64,000 nt of DNA from Mariprofundus sp. UBA1536 (GTDB lineage: Bacteria; Pseudomonadota; Zetaproteobacteria; Mariprofundales; Mariprofundaceae), in contig DCPU01000003.1 of the NCBI GenBank assembly GCA_002323245.1, positions 1 through 64,000 on the forward strand, in the 5' to 3' direction. The notes beneath the pieces are model-generated. The model was given only the letters and a program-made list of their open reading frames with translations, ran no database searches and was not told the origin of the DNA. Of the stretch, positions 42,005 through 51,815 are shown piece by piece. Both the position numbers and the translations under genes were made by a program. Within the stretch, counting starts at the first letter, position 1; the number at the start of each line of letters is the position of its first letter.

Positions 42005-43906
42005 ATGAAAATATTAATCGTTGTATTTATGGTGCTCATAGCGGCTGCAACAGGATTATATTTTTCAATGTCAGGAAACATAAAATTCGATTCCAACGCC
42101 GATATGCTGCAAATGGGTGAATTTGCGCTTCAAGAGCAGCGCTTTGAAGATGCATTTACATGGTATGAAAACGCTGCTTACCAAGAATTAAGCGAAGGTA
42201 GATACCAACTCTCAAAACTCTATGCAAGTGGCCAAGGAACAGAACAAAGTGATGCGCTAGCTGCCCACTGGATGAAGCTTGCAGCGCAGCAAGGCTTGAG
42301 CAAAGCTGAGTATGAATATGGTTTGATGTTAGAATTTGGTCGCGGCAAGCAAAAAGCCAAACCCTCAGAAGTATTTTCTTGGTATCAAAAAGCAGCGAAG
42401 AAAGGGCAAGCTGAGGCGATGTTGAAAGTGGCACAATTTTTAGCTGATGGTATTGGCGTGCACCATAATGATAAGGAAGCACTACAATGGGCACTCAAGG
42501 CACAGGCAGCTGGCGCAAAAAACACTGCAGTTTTAATTCAAAAAATTGTCGCAGGCATTACCAAAAAAGCTGGTAAAGGGGATGCCCAGGCGCAATACCT
42601 CTTAAGTGAAATGCTGATGCAGGGTACGGGGGTAGAAAAAGACAAGGTACAAGCTATTAAGTGGGCCCAAAAAGCTGCTGAACTTGGTCAAACTGAAGCC
42701 CAGCTCATCATTGCTAAACATCTGATGACTGAAGGTAAAACATCGGACGCAATCCATTGGGCAAAAAAAGCTTCACAACAAGGGTTGATACCAGCCGGTT
42801 ACGCATACGCTGCAATGCTTGCCAACACTTCAGCAGGCGAAACACAGGCAAAAGATACTTGGCGCTGGCTCTACCACGGCGCACAGCACGAAGACAAAGA
42901 ATCACTCTATAATCTATCCACATGCTTGATACATCAATTTCTGGCACTACCCAAAAATGACGTGAATGTAGAAAACTGGCTCACTACCTCTGCAAGAGCT
43001 GGTTTAACAGCGGCGCAAAACGATCTTGGTATTTACTTGCTTCTCGGCAAGAAAGATGTCCGCAATGCCACCAAATGGTTAACTGTAGCCGCTGCAGACG
43101 ACTATCGCGCTCAGTATAATTTGGGGCTGATTTATGCCCGCGGAGATGGTATCTCACCAGATGATGAGCAGGCAATACGTTGGTGGAAAAAGGCTGAGCA
43201 GAATGGTGGTGACCATGCCAACCTCATGTTGGGCATGATGAATCATCTTGGAAAAGGTGTATCAAGAAATGCATTTGATGCCTTGCTCTGGTATAAAAGA
43301 GCAGCAGCTTTAGGCGATAATACCGCAATATACAATACAGCCATGATTTATTATCTCGGCACGTTATCAAAACCTGATTATGAGCTAGCAGCAGAAAATT
43401 TTCTTATCCTTGCAGAAAAAGATGATCCAATTGCCCAGAATATCTATGGCACAATGCTCATAAACCGCGAACTGGATGTATATGACCCTGAGGAAGGTTT
43501 GATGTGGCTCTTACGATCAGCAAGGAAGGGCTACTTACAAGCGATGTTTAACGTTGCCACTGTATACCGAGCAGGAAATGGTACCAGTCAAGATGATAAG
43601 AAAGCCTTTTATTGGTACCAAAAAGCAGCTGAAGAGAACTTTGCACCTGCGCAAAATGCATTGGGTTATATGTATGTCGAAGGGCGCGGCATAAAGAAAG
43701 ATGTCGATTTGGCTCGCATTTGGTTTCAAAAAGCCAGTGACAATGGGCTAGCTATCGCTGCAAATAACCTCAAAAGCATGAAACCCAATGCTTCTTTCTC
43801 GTTGATTACTTTACTTGTTGATACATCCATTCGCAGCGAAATACTCACCGATAAAAAATATGATGTGAGTGGCTTATTTGAAACACATAAGCAGCCCATT
43901 TTTTAA
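42005..43906 (+). CDS. Sel1-repeat (TPR-like) membrane-anchored protein
   Basis: A 633-residue protein: an N-terminal hydrophobic segment (about 3-22, signal anchor) and then many Sel1-like repeats of about 36 residues across almost the whole length, recognisable by units such as YQLSKLYASGQGTEQSD, AQYNLGLIYARGDGISPDDE and ALGYMYVEGRGIKKDVDLA. Sel1 repeats form helical solenoids that bind other proteins, often at the envelope. The function is unknown. It starts ten bases after glmS and is probably transcribed with it. Confidence 0.85.
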   Translation: MKILIVVFMVLIAAATGLYFSMSGNIKFDSNADMLQMGEFALQEQRFEDAFTWYENAAYQELSEGRYQLSKLYASGQGTEQSDALAAHWMKLAAQQGLSKAEYEYGLMLEFGRGKQKAKPSEVFSWYQKAAKKGQAEAMLKVAQFLADGIGVHHNDKEALQWALKAQAAGAKNTAVLIQKIVAGITKKAGKGDAQAQYLLSEMLMQGTGVEKDKVQAIKWAQKAAELGQTEAQLIIAKHLMTEGKTSDAIHWAKKASQQGLIPAGYAYAAMLANTSAGETQAKDTWRWLYHGAQHEDKESLYNLSTCLIHQFLALPKNDVNVENWLTTSARAGLTAAQNDLGIYLLLGKKDVRNATKWLTVAAADDYRAQYNLGLIYARGDGISPDDEQAIRWWKKAEQNGGDHANLMLGMMNHLGKGVSRNAFDALLWYKRAAALGDNTAIYNTAMIYYLGTLSKPDYELAAENFLILAEKDDPIAQNIYGTMLINRELDVYDPEEGLMWLLRSARKGYLQAMFNVATVYRAGNGTSQDDKKAFYWYQKAAEENFAPAQNALGYMYVEGRGIKKDVDLARIWFQKASDNGLAIAANNLKSMKPNASFSLITLLVDTSIRSEILTDKKYDVSGLFETHKQPIF

Positions 43907-44020
43907 ATCAAGCCTGTTTCCTTAATCTTCATCTCTTAACTTTAAATTACCTGTTGCATCCTTACCCCACATGTTGAGGATGCTCGGCTCCTTCACTGAC
44001 ACAAAACATTTGGGGTATGC

Positions 44021-47000
44021 ATGGGCTTTGAATTAACGCAAGAACTTGTCGAGACAAATCTCGATGCCACTTACCTCGAAAGCGGTCGAAAGTACTTTAA
44101 AGATGGACATGTAGAAAACCTACAACTCACTAAAAAAGGACAACCCATTACTGCTGAAGTGATTGGTCGTTCAAGCAAACCTTACCAAGTATCGATTGTC
44201 TTTGATAAACACGATATCGATGGTGACTGCACTTGCCCTATGCAGTTTAACTGCAAGCATGTCGCGGCGACATTGTATGCAGCTCTTGCTGAAACTTCGG
44301 CGCTACCCCGTAAAAAAAGGCAGAAAAAAGAAGAGGATGTGCCATTCCACCATTGGCTTGGCGTTGTGGGGCAGAATACACCAAGCGTGATAGCCCGCGA
44401 TGAATATGCTTCTGATGTGCGTCAGCGCCTTATTTACATTCTTCGTCTTGATGAGAAAAAACGCATTCTCCTTCAATTTGAATCCGTACGTTTGCTCAAA
44501 AATGATGATTACGGCAAATCCGCACCATACAGCATTAAAAACATTTTAAGCCGCAATGTGCCCCGCTTCATTTTGTCGGTGGATGAACGTATTTTACGCG
44601 ATGCAGCCGAAAGCCTTTCTGCTGGTTCCGACTCCATTCTTCTCGAAGGTGTTGCTGGCTTTGATATGCTTGAGCGCGTGATCAAAACTGGTCGCTGCTT
44701 TTGGATGGATAAAGATGGCAAAGCGCTTAAACATGGTAAACCCCGCCCTGGTAACTGGGCATGGTCGATTGATGCCCAAGGCGTGCAATCGCTAAGCTTG
44801 CAAACTGAAAATAATGATACGCTACTTCGCTTATCTCCAGCCTGCTATTTGGATACACAAGCCAGCCTCTTTGGTGAAATAAGCCAAGCGTGCAACATCG
44901 AGCAAACTCGCGAGTTACTTAACTTACGCCCTCTAAAACCACAAGATACCTATAGTGATGCTGCTGTTTTACTACCACAGCTGCCGAAATTCATTCCGCA
45001 ACCTGAACGCTTAAATCTAACCCAAGAAACCGTGCAACCTACGGCTGTGCTTCGTTTTGATTCAGTTGCCACCCATTCTTCCATCTATGGCAATTATTTT
45101 GATGGTCTGGATGTTTGGTTTGATTATGAGGGCGAGCGCACAAAATTTAACGATACGCCCGAACCTGTTCGCGTAAAAAGAGGCAACCAACTTGTTGAGT
45201 TTGCCCGCGACCACGATTTTGAAAAACAATGTTTAATCAAACTATTAGCTCAAGGCGTGAGCTCTACGCCAAGGGCGCAAGCCATTCACCTCAAGAAGTC
45301 AGGTGTTTTACCAAGCTTTACACTTCACAACCAGGATTGGATTCCTTTTATGGCCAATCAGGTTCCTGCATTAGAAGAAGAAGGGTTCGTCGTCGAGATG
45401 AGCCAGAAGTTCCGTTATAATCTGCTCAGTGCCGAGAGCTGGGAGCTTGGTGTCAACGGTGAAGGTTTGATGGGTTCGGCCGAATTTAAAGCCAACTTGG
45501 CCAATGGCGAATCCATCGATTTAATCGATGCCATTGCTTCGTGGATTAAAGATGATCCAGAGCGCTTATCTGACGCTATGTTGGCCACCCTAGAACACTT
45601 AGAGCTGGTGCCCTTGCCACTTTTCGATGGACGCATGCTTTCTATTCCTGGTCATATGCTGTTCAGTATTCTCAAGCACACCATGGAATTGTTCACCACA
45701 TCATCAAGGCTCAACAATGAAGTTTCCGGTGTGCAGATGCTGGCCATCAAGCACGATTTGGAAGGCCACGAAAAAGTTAAGATTAAAGATGACAAACGTT
45801 GGCTTGACCAAATGCATACCCTTGTTGAACAAGGCAAAGGTGCCGTGGTCACAACGCCTAAAGGGCTCAATGCGGAGCTGCGTGATTACCAGCGTGATGG
45901 CCTCAACTGGCTGCAAATGATGATGCGCGCGGGTGTACACGGTATTTTAGCCGATGACATGGGCTTGGGTAAAACAGTACAAACACTAGCCTGTATTCTT
46001 AAAGAAAAAGAAGAAGGCCGCTTACTCAAGCCTGCTTTGGTGATTGCGCCAACAAGCTTGATGCACAACTGGCGAATGGAATCAGCAAAGTTTGCACCAG
46101 ACCTGAGAGTATTGGTGTTGCATGGTGCACATCGTGCACAGTATTTTGAAAGTATTAGTCAATTTGATTTGGTGTTAACCACCTACCCACTTTTACCGCG
46201 TGATGCAGGTTTCTTACTCGAAGAAGAATATCACATGCTAATTCTCGATGAAGCACAAAACATCAAAAACCCACGCGCCAAAGCCTCTAAGTTGGTTCGT
46301 GAGTTCACAGCCAATCACCGCCTCTGTTTGACAGGCACACCGATAGAAAATCATCTGGGTGAACTTTGGGCTCAATTTGACTTCCTCATGCCGGGTTATT
46401 TATACGATCAGAAAAATTTCAGTAGTTTATTCCGCAAACCCATTGAGCTTGAGGCTAGCGAAGCACGACAAGCCGCATTAAATGTACGCACACGCCCCTT
46501 TATGTTGCGTAGGCTCAAAGAGCAAGTGGCTAAAGAGCTACCTGCCAAAACCAATATTGTGCGCAGCATTGAACTGGAAGGAAAACAACGGGCGCTGTAT
46601 GAAAGCGTCCGCTTGGCTATGCAGAAAAAAGTGCGCGACTCCGTTGCTGCCCTTGGCGTGGCGAAAAGCCAAATCATTGTGCTTGATGCTTTGATGAAAA
46701 TGCGTCAAGTCTGCTGTGATCCACGGCTTTTGAAAAATATCGACACCAAAAACATCAAATCAGCCAAACTTGAAATGTTGCGCGAAATGATGCCAGAGAT
46801 GGTTGAAGAAGGACGAAAGATTCTGCTCTTCTCCCAATTTGCTGAGATGTTGCAATTGATTGAATTGTTATGCCAGGAACTTGATCTTCCGTATGTAAAG
46901 CTCACTGGGCAAACCAAGGATAGAATTACGCCAGTGGATGCATTTCAAAACGGTGAAGTGCCCATTTTCCTTATCAGCTTAAAAGCTGGTGGTACTGGCT

Positions 47001-47284
47001 TGAATCTAACTGCAGCAGACACCGTCATTCACTTTGACCCATGGTGGAATCCTGCCGCTGAAGACCAAGCCACCGACCGCGCTTACCGTATTGGCCAGGA
47101 TAAGCCTGTGTTCGTTTATAAACTTACCACCATTGGTACTGTGGAGGAGAAAATCTTGGAAATGCAGGAGCGCAAACGCGAACTGGCCAAGAGTATTCAT
47201 GGAAGTGCTAGCAAACGCAGCGCGATGTGGTCAGAAGACGAGCTTCAATCACTCTTTGAACCTTTAGCAGAGGAAGAAGCTTAA
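44021..47284 (+). CDS. SWIM-domain SNF2-family helicase/ATPase
   Basis: A 1087-residue protein. A SWIM zinc finger lies near the N-terminus (CTCPMQFNCKHVAATL, CxCx(n)CxH), followed by a long middle region and a SNF2 motor from about residue 620. Motor motifs include GILADDMGLGKTVQTLACIL (Walker A), LILDEAQNIKNP (Walker B, DEAQ) and LTGTPIENHLGELWAQFDFL, and C-terminally FLISLKAGGTGLNLTAAD and DRAYRIGQDKPV. Bacterial members (HepA/RapA relatives and HelZ-like proteins) are DNA translocases with poorly defined roles in transcription recycling or repair. It stands alone between the Sel1 gene and a bidirectional terminator. Confidence 0.92.
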   Translation: MGFELTQELVETNLDATYLESGRKYFKDGHVENLQLTKKGQPITAEVIGRSSKPYQVSIVFDKHDIDGDCTCPMQFNCKHVAATLYAALAETSALPRKKRQKKEEDVPFHHWLGVVGQNTPSVIARDEYASDVRQRLIYILRLDEKKRILLQFESVRLLKNDDYGKSAPYSIKNILSRNVPRFILSVDERILRDAAESLSAGSDSILLEGVAGFDMLERVIKTGRCFWMDKDGKALKHGKPRPGNWAWSIDAQGVQSLSLQTENNDTLLRLSPACYLDTQASLFGEISQACNIEQTRELLNLRPLKPQDTYSDAAVLLPQLPKFIPQPERLNLTQETVQPTAVLRFDSVATHSSIYGNYFDGLDVWFDYEGERTKFNDTPEPVRVKRGNQLVEFARDHDFEKQCLIKLLAQGVSSTPRAQAIHLKKSGVLPSFTLHNQDWIPFMANQVPALEEEGFVVEMSQKFRYNLLSAESWELGVNGEGLMGSAEFKANLANGESIDLIDAIASWIKDDPERLSDAMLATLEHLELVPLPLFDGRMLSIPGHMLFSILKHTMELFTTSSRLNNEVSGVQMLAIKHDLEGHEKVKIKDDKRWLDQMHTLVEQGKGAVVTTPKGLNAELRDYQRDGLNWLQMMMRAGVHGILADDMGLGKTVQTLACILKEKEEGRLLKPALVIAPTSLMHNWRMESAKFAPDLRVLVLHGAHRAQYFESISQFDLVLTTYPLLPRDAGFLLEEEYHMLILDEAQNIKNPRAKASKLVREFTANHRLCLTGTPIENHLGELWAQFDFLMPGYLYDQKNFSSLFRKPIELEASEARQAALNVRTRPFMLRRLKEQVAKELPAKTNIVRSIELEGKQRALYESVRLAMQKKVRDSVAALGVAKSQIIVLDALMKMRQVCCDPRLLKNIDTKNIKSAKLEMLREMMPEMVEEGRKILLFSQFAEMLQLIELLCQELDLPYVKLTGQTKDRITPVDAFQNGEVPIFLISLKAGGTGLNLTAADTVIHFDPWWNPAAEDQATDRAYRIGQDKPVFVYKLTTIGTVEEKILEMQERKRELAKSIHGSASKRSAMWSEDELQSLFEPLAEEEA

Positions 47285-47306
47285 AAAACCCTGCCACTGG
47301 GCAGGG
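47283..47306 (-). terminator. rho-independent terminator, minus strand, possibly bidirectional
   Basis: CCCTGCC and GGCAGGG pair perfectly (47289-47295 with 47300-47306) around a four-base loop. On the minus strand the stem is followed by six T (47283-47288). It ends the ispG-lipoprotein transcript. On the plus strand the stem follows the helicase stop and is trailed by a T-rich stretch, so it may work both ways. Confidence 0.85.
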
Positions 47307-47316
47307 TGCGTTTCAT

Positions 47317-47652
47317 TTATTTCGGGAAAGTGTAGAAAATATACGATGTCGAGTAATCACTGAACTCGAAATACACTTTCTTCTCATTCTTATCCGCAAC
47401 CATATTGAGATTTTCATCAAGAATGCCGTAGCCAAAACGGTATGGGCGCGGCGCATTATCTGTTGTGGAAACGGCGGTACTGAGTTTATCAATTTCCAAG
47501 AAGCGCTTCGCCAGCTTTTGCCCTGCATACACTTCCAAAACACCGTCAACACCAGTCCAGTTTTGCACAGCTCTGCCAAACTTATTTTGCGTTTCTTGGG
47601 TGCAAGAGATCAAAACAAAGATAGCCAAAAAAACGAATACATACTTAACCAT
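47317..47652 (-). CDS. small lipoprotein downstream of ispG
   Basis: A 111-residue protein with lipobox LISC (FLAIFVLISCTQETQ), so a lipid-anchored envelope protein; the mature part is short and ends in STSYIFYTFPK. No family recognised. The start at 47652 has GGGG upstream and overlaps the ispG stop by eight bases; an in-frame upstream ATG at 47718 would place an unlikely basic segment before the signal. It is the last gene of the operon before the terminator. Confidence 0.75.
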   Translation of the reverse strand: MVKYVFVFLAIFVLISCTQETQNKFGRAVQNWTGVDGVLEVYAGQKLAKRFLEIDKLSTAVSTTDNAPRPYRFGYGILDENLNMVADKNEKKVYFEFSDYSTSYIFYTFPK

Positions 47653-48751
47653 GGTTCGCCCCTTTTTCAGCACGAATTTTTGCAGCTCTGATTTCCACTT
47701 CTTCAACCAAGGCATCAATCATATCGTTGGAGCGCACTTTGCCGAATTTCTCACCATCGTGATAAAAAGTATGCACTGGGTAACCACCAGTAATACCCAA
47801 ATCAACTTCTTTAGCTTCACCAGGTCCATTCACCACACAACCAATCACAGCCACATCTACACTTTCTTGGATGTGTGCTAAGCGTTCTTCTAATTTTTGC
47901 ACAGTTTCTATCACATTAAATTTTTGACGCGCGCAAGAAGGACATGCAATGAGATTGACGCCACGATGACGCAATCCCAAGCTCTTTAGAATTTCAAAAC
48001 CAACACGAATCTCTTCTTTAGGTTCTGCAGCTAGGGATACTCGAATGGTATCGCCAATACCATCTGCAAGGATTAAACCTAAACCCACAGAGGATTTGAC
48101 CGTTCCGCCAAACAAACTACCAGACTCAGTGATTCCCAAATGAAAAGGATAATCCACTTTTTCAGCAAGCTTACGGTATGCAGCAACAGTCATAGGAATA
48201 TTACTGGCTTTAAGTGAAACCTTAATATCATGAAAATTCATATCTTCTAAAATACGAATGTGACCCAGTGCAGATTCCACCATAGCATCTGCACAAGGCT
48301 CGCCATACCTCTCATTCACTTCTTTTTCTAGGGAACCTGCGTTCACGCCGATACGAATCGACACGCCCCGCTCTTGTGCAGCCTTAACCACACGCTCCAC
48401 ACGATCTCGACTACCAATATTGCCTGGGTTCAGACGAAGACCATGTACGCCTGCATCCAAAGACAGTAAAGCCATTTTGTAACTGAAATGAATGTCTGCA
48501 ATGATGGGCACTCGAGTTTGCGCCAGAATTTCCGGCATTGCTGCTGCTGATTCGGCATCAGGCACAGAAACGCGAACAATGTCAGCACCAGCTGTTTCCA
48601 GCGCATGAATCTGTGCAACAGTGGCATCAATATCAGTTGTTAAAGTGTTGGTCATTGACTGCACAGCAATGGGTGCATCACCACCTACTGGCACGTTACC
48701 TACCATGATTTGACGCGTCTTACGGCGCGGCATTACAATTGAATCACGCAT
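47645..48751 (-). CDS. ispG: 4-hydroxy-3-methylbut-2-enyl diphosphate synthase (flavodoxin)
   Basis: A 368-residue [4Fe-4S] enzyme of the MEP isoprenoid pathway. The N-terminal TIM barrel begins RKTRQIMVGNVPVGGDAPIA; cluster ligands lie in LIACPSCARQKFNVIETVQ and VIGCVVNGPGEAKEVDLGIT. Reduction of MEcPP gives HMBPP. It starts two bases before the preceding TPR-lipoprotein stop region and overlaps the small lipoprotein downstream, so these genes form one operon. Confidence 0.97.
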   Translation of the reverse strand: MRDSIVMPRRKTRQIMVGNVPVGGDAPIAVQSMTNTLTTDIDATVAQIHALETAGADIVRVSVPDAESAAAMPEILAQTRVPIIADIHFSYKMALLSLDAGVHGLRLNPGNIGSRDRVERVVKAAQERGVSIRIGVNAGSLEKEVNERYGEPCADAMVESALGHIRILEDMNFHDIKVSLKASNIPMTVAAYRKLAEKVDYPFHLGITESGSLFGGTVKSSVGLGLILADGIGDTIRVSLAAEPKEEIRVGFEILKSLGLRHRGVNLIACPSCARQKFNVIETVQKLEERLAHIQESVDVAVIGCVVNGPGEAKEVDLGITGGYPVHTFYHDGEKFGKVRSNDMIDALVEEVEIRAAKIRAEKGANHG

Positions 48752-48752
48752 A

Positions 48753-49895
48753 TTATTCCTCTACCTTCTTATCGGCTGCAGGGTCTTCTTCCACTTTCAA
48801 TGCAGCCAAACGTTCTTGAATCTGGCGACCTCTGCGTAGGCTTTCGATATATAATTGTTCTTTGGGCGCATACTTCACTGCCAATGCCCAAAATGAGACA
48901 GCCGAATCAATTTTTTCCAAGCGAAAAGCTAAATTTCCATCTTGATAGGCTTTAGCAGCTAAACTTTCCAGTTTATCATTGATATCTTGCAATAATTTAT
49001 CGCCTCCAGCCTCACCTTGTGCCCGTAAACGCTGAGCTTCATGCTTGGCTTCAAGCCATTTGCCAGCATCCATCAGGGCCTTCACTGAAGCCTCGGTTGC
49101 ATCATGACTGTCGCGCTGCTTCACAACTTTTGTTACTGCATTTGAAGCCGGCTTGGTTGATTTGGTACTTTTTTGGGTATTGAGTGAAACCTGCAAGTTA
49201 AGTTCAGCAGGTGTCTTATCCAGCATATTTTGTCTAAATTCTAGGGCAGATTTTACATCTGGTTTGAAACGCAAATACGATTCCACATAAACCCAAGCAA
49301 GCTCTGGAAGACCATCTTTTTCAAAACGCTTGGCCAACTCCCAGTTGAGTGAAGCGCGATTATCGGCAACTTTGCGCAGAGCCTCATTGCCTAGCGACAT
49401 GGCCGTATCATCACCCATCAACCCTGTTGGCGCATAATAAGCATTCATCCACCCTAGCCAGGCACTATCTTCTGTAATCACTTGCTTATAAAGGGTTTCT
49501 AAGCGCAGTTGTCGCGCTTTAAAGTGCATTTCCTGCTCATATTTTAATAGCGCTTTGGGCTGAATAGATAAACCCGCTGCAGTATGAAAAGCTTCTTCTG
49601 CAGCAGCCCAATGACCCTTATTTTGTTCGTCTTTGCCTTTACGCGCGTAATAGCGCAGCAACTTTAAGCGTGCTGGATCAATCTTCTTTTCTAAGAGTTG
49701 CTGTGATTTAGCATAATCATTATCGTCATTTTTCACGGTAATGATGCGCTGCCTCGCCTCCATCACCTGACCTTGTTTCAAAGCATCAACGGCCGCTTCA
49801 TAGGGACTAATCACACCCAATGACACTTTCAAATTTTTAATTTGATTAGCACACCCTGAAAAAATTAAAAGCGCGACGATGAAAATATATTTCAT
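48753..49895 (-). CDS. TPR-like lipoprotein paired with adenylate cyclase
   Basis: A 380-residue lipoprotein: lipobox in LIFSGCANQ, then mostly helical, charged sequence with TPR-like pairs (AEEAFHTAAGLSIQPKALLK, WAYVESYLR-type helices, FWALAVKYAPKEQLY). A Ser/Thr/Lys-rich linker (about 235-250) splits the solenoid. It probably faces the periplasm. Its start overlaps the stop of the HAMP adenylate cyclase by four bases (ATGA), so the pair is translationally coupled and may interact across the membrane, with this protein presenting a signal to the sensor domain. Inference only. Confidence 0.75.
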   Translation of the reverse strand: MKYIFIVALLIFSGCANQIKNLKVSLGVISPYEAAVDALKQGQVMEARQRIITVKNDDNDYAKSQQLLEKKIDPARLKLLRYYARKGKDEQNKGHWAAAEEAFHTAAGLSIQPKALLKYEQEMHFKARQLRLETLYKQVITEDSAWLGWMNAYYAPTGLMGDDTAMSLGNEALRKVADNRASLNWELAKRFEKDGLPELAWVYVESYLRFKPDVKSALEFRQNMLDKTPAELNLQVSLNTQKSTKSTKPASNAVTKVVKQRDSHDATEASVKALMDAGKWLEAKHEAQRLRAQGEAGGDKLLQDINDKLESLAAKAYQDGNLAFRLEKIDSAVSFWALAVKYAPKEQLYIESLRRGRQIQERLAALKVEEDPAADKKVEE

Positions 49896-51433
49896 GAATG
49901 GATATCCCCAATCATTAAGCGAACATCCGTAGGTAGAGTTAAATCAAAGGCTGTAGCCACTGCATATCGAATTTCTTGTTGTAAGCTCTCATCAACAGCT
50001 TGAACCACACCACACTGCAGTGGATCAGAAACACCCTTCACTTGAATTTCTCCCATATCGGAAAAACTAAACCCTTCACCTGCAGCTTGGAAAGTAACAA
50101 ATGGCATCACCACTTCACCACCCTCACCCAAACCACCCATACGTGAGGCTACATTCACAGTGTCGCCAATAACTGTATATTCCAAACGCTGTGCGGCACC
50201 AATATTACCAACAATCGCTTCGCCACAGTTTAAGCCAACCCGAAAAGACACCATCGCACCATCTTTACGAATAATGCGCAGCTTTTGACAGGCCACAGTC
50301 ATGGCAATACCCGCCATCACAGCATTGCGCACATGCTGCTTATGTTCATTGGGATGGTTAAACACGGCCATCACTGCATCACCAATATATTTGTCCACAT
50401 GCCCGCCGAAATAATCAATCACACTGTGGAAAACTTCAAAGTACTGATTGAGCACATCGACAACTTCTTCAGTCTCGCTGGATTCAGAAAACGATGTAAA
50501 ACTAACCATGTCAGCGAATAAGACCGTAACTTCTTGTTTGCGATTTAATCGTTTGCCCACCGTACTGCCATCAAACACATCACTGACCAATTCCGGATTA
50601 AGATAACGACCAAACACTTTGCGGATTTCTTCTTTATGTTCAAGTTCATCGACCATCACATTAAATTGCGATGCCGCATCACTAAATTCATCATTACCAG
50701 TCACTTCCAAGCGATGACTATAATCACCCAAGGCCACATGATGTGCTGCCAAAGCCAGTTCTTCGAGCGGCTTACTCATGCGCCCTGCCAACCAATAAAT
50801 CAAAATGCTTGAAAACAGAATCACTAAGGTAGCCGCAATCCACATGCGTTTGAGCAGTTGTCCAGCCAGCGCTTCCCAAGCTTCTTCAGAATAACGTACT
50901 GCCACTACAGCTACGTCTGCTCCTGCATAGGTTACTTTTTTAGCAAACCATAAATGTTCAGTTGGTAAACGAAGCGTTGAATCAGTCAGGGTGATATTTT
51001 CCAACATGGTCGTAAGTCCGCTCACATCACCCACAGACCAGGCTTTTGCTGAAACATTTTTGAAGTAAACAGCTTTCACATAGGGAACTTTTTGAGAAAA
51101 GTTTTGCATGATAAAATCAATTTCGGCAGAGCTGCCAGCAAGCATAGGTATTTTTAGCTCATCACCAAGCCGCAACACTTGAATCCCAGCCTGCGTCTCT
51201 TGGTTTTCAAGCCAAGCTTCACGCTCCATATCCAACACCACAAACGACAAGACCGCCACTGCGGCAATAACGGCAAAACCAACCAACATCGTCCAACGCC
51301 ATCGCACAGGAAAGCGCAGAATATCACCCATATGATGGGGGATTTCTTCATGATGATGAATTTGACTATTGTCGTGCAATGCTTCATCCCCTAATAACTT
51401 TGATAATCCGGCGCTAACAAGACAATCAGCCAC
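49892..51433 (-). CDS. membrane-bound HAMP class III adenylate cyclase
   Basis: A 513-residue receptor cyclase. Two transmembrane helices (about 46-67 and 197-215) bracket a periplasmic sensor of about 130 residues, then a HAMP domain (about 216-268) and the catalytic domain (about 298-470). Metal Asp residues (D308 in LFADMVSFTSF, D352 in KYIGDAVMAVF), substrate Lys348 and Thr420, and Asn427/Arg431 (EYTVIGDTVNVASR) are intact. The start is a GTG with AGGGTGA six bases upstream. It is coupled to the TPR lipoprotein gene and follows the anti-sigma gene by 100 bases; a small hairpin at 51502-51517 lies in that gap. It gives the cell a second cAMP source in this window. Confidence 0.9.
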   Translation of the reverse strand: MADCLVSAGLSKLLGDEALHDNSQIHHHEEIPHHMGDILRFPVRWRWTMLVGFAVIAAVAVLSFVVLDMEREAWLENQETQAGIQVLRLGDELKIPMLAGSSAEIDFIMQNFSQKVPYVKAVYFKNVSAKAWSVGDVSGLTTMLENITLTDSTLRLPTEHLWFAKKVTYAGADVAVVAVRYSEEAWEALAGQLLKRMWIAATLVILFSSILIYWLAGRMSKPLEELALAAHHVALGDYSHRLEVTGNDEFSDAASQFNVMVDELEHKEEIRKVFGRYLNPELVSDVFDGSTVGKRLNRKQEVTVLFADMVSFTSFSESSETEEVVDVLNQYFEVFHSVIDYFGGHVDKYIGDAVMAVFNHPNEHKQHVRNAVMAGIAMTVACQKLRIIRKDGAMVSFRVGLNCGEAIVGNIGAAQRLEYTVIGDTVNVASRMGGLGEGGEVVMPFVTFQAAGEGFSFSDMGEIQVKGVSDPLQCGVVQAVDESLQQEIRYAVATAFDLTLPTDVRLMIGDIHS

Positions 51434-51533
51434 ACAGAATCACCCTATATTTTCATGGTGAAAGCCTAATGCATCTTTACTTTTTCACAATCATTCGTCT
51501 CCCCATTTACGAATGGGCACCCATGTTTATGAT

Positions 51534-51803
51534 TTAATCGACAGCATTTTCCATCTTGCTCAAAACACTGCTGATATGCTGCCGTTTTTCTACAGGCAAG
51601 GTTGTGGTCGCATACAATGATTTTTCTTCGTCATTTCGTTTTAATTTCAGGGTCTCACTAAGCTTTTTCAGATTCCGACTATAATGCAAGCAGGCGCTGC
51701 ACATCATCAGATGTAGCGACATTTTTAAGCGTTCGGAAAGTGTCAGTTGCCGTTCAAGTTGTTCAGAAGCTAAGCGACTTACCTTTTCACATACATGTTT
51801 CAT
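51534..51803 (-). CDS. zinc-finger anti-sigma factor (zf-HC2)
   Basis: An 89-residue protein with the HxxxCxxC core of ZAS-type anti-sigma factors (SLHLMMCSACLHYSRN) and no transmembrane helix, so it is cytosolic, like ChrR/RsrA-type proteins. It starts 13 bases after the sigma gene, the normal cognate arrangement. It should hold its sigma factor inactive until a zinc-thiol or other signal releases it. Confidence 0.85.
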   Translation of the reverse strand: MKHVCEKVSRLASEQLERQLTLSERLKMSLHLMMCSACLHYSRNLKKLSETLKLKRNDEEKSLYATTTLPVEKRQHISSVLSKMENAVD

Positions 51804-51815
51804 AAGGCGGTCTCC

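Noticed and set aside
51502..51517. CCCATT-TACG-AATGGG hairpin between the anti-sigma and cyclase genes
   Set aside because: Short stem and no T-run in the direction of transcription; not a convincing terminator.
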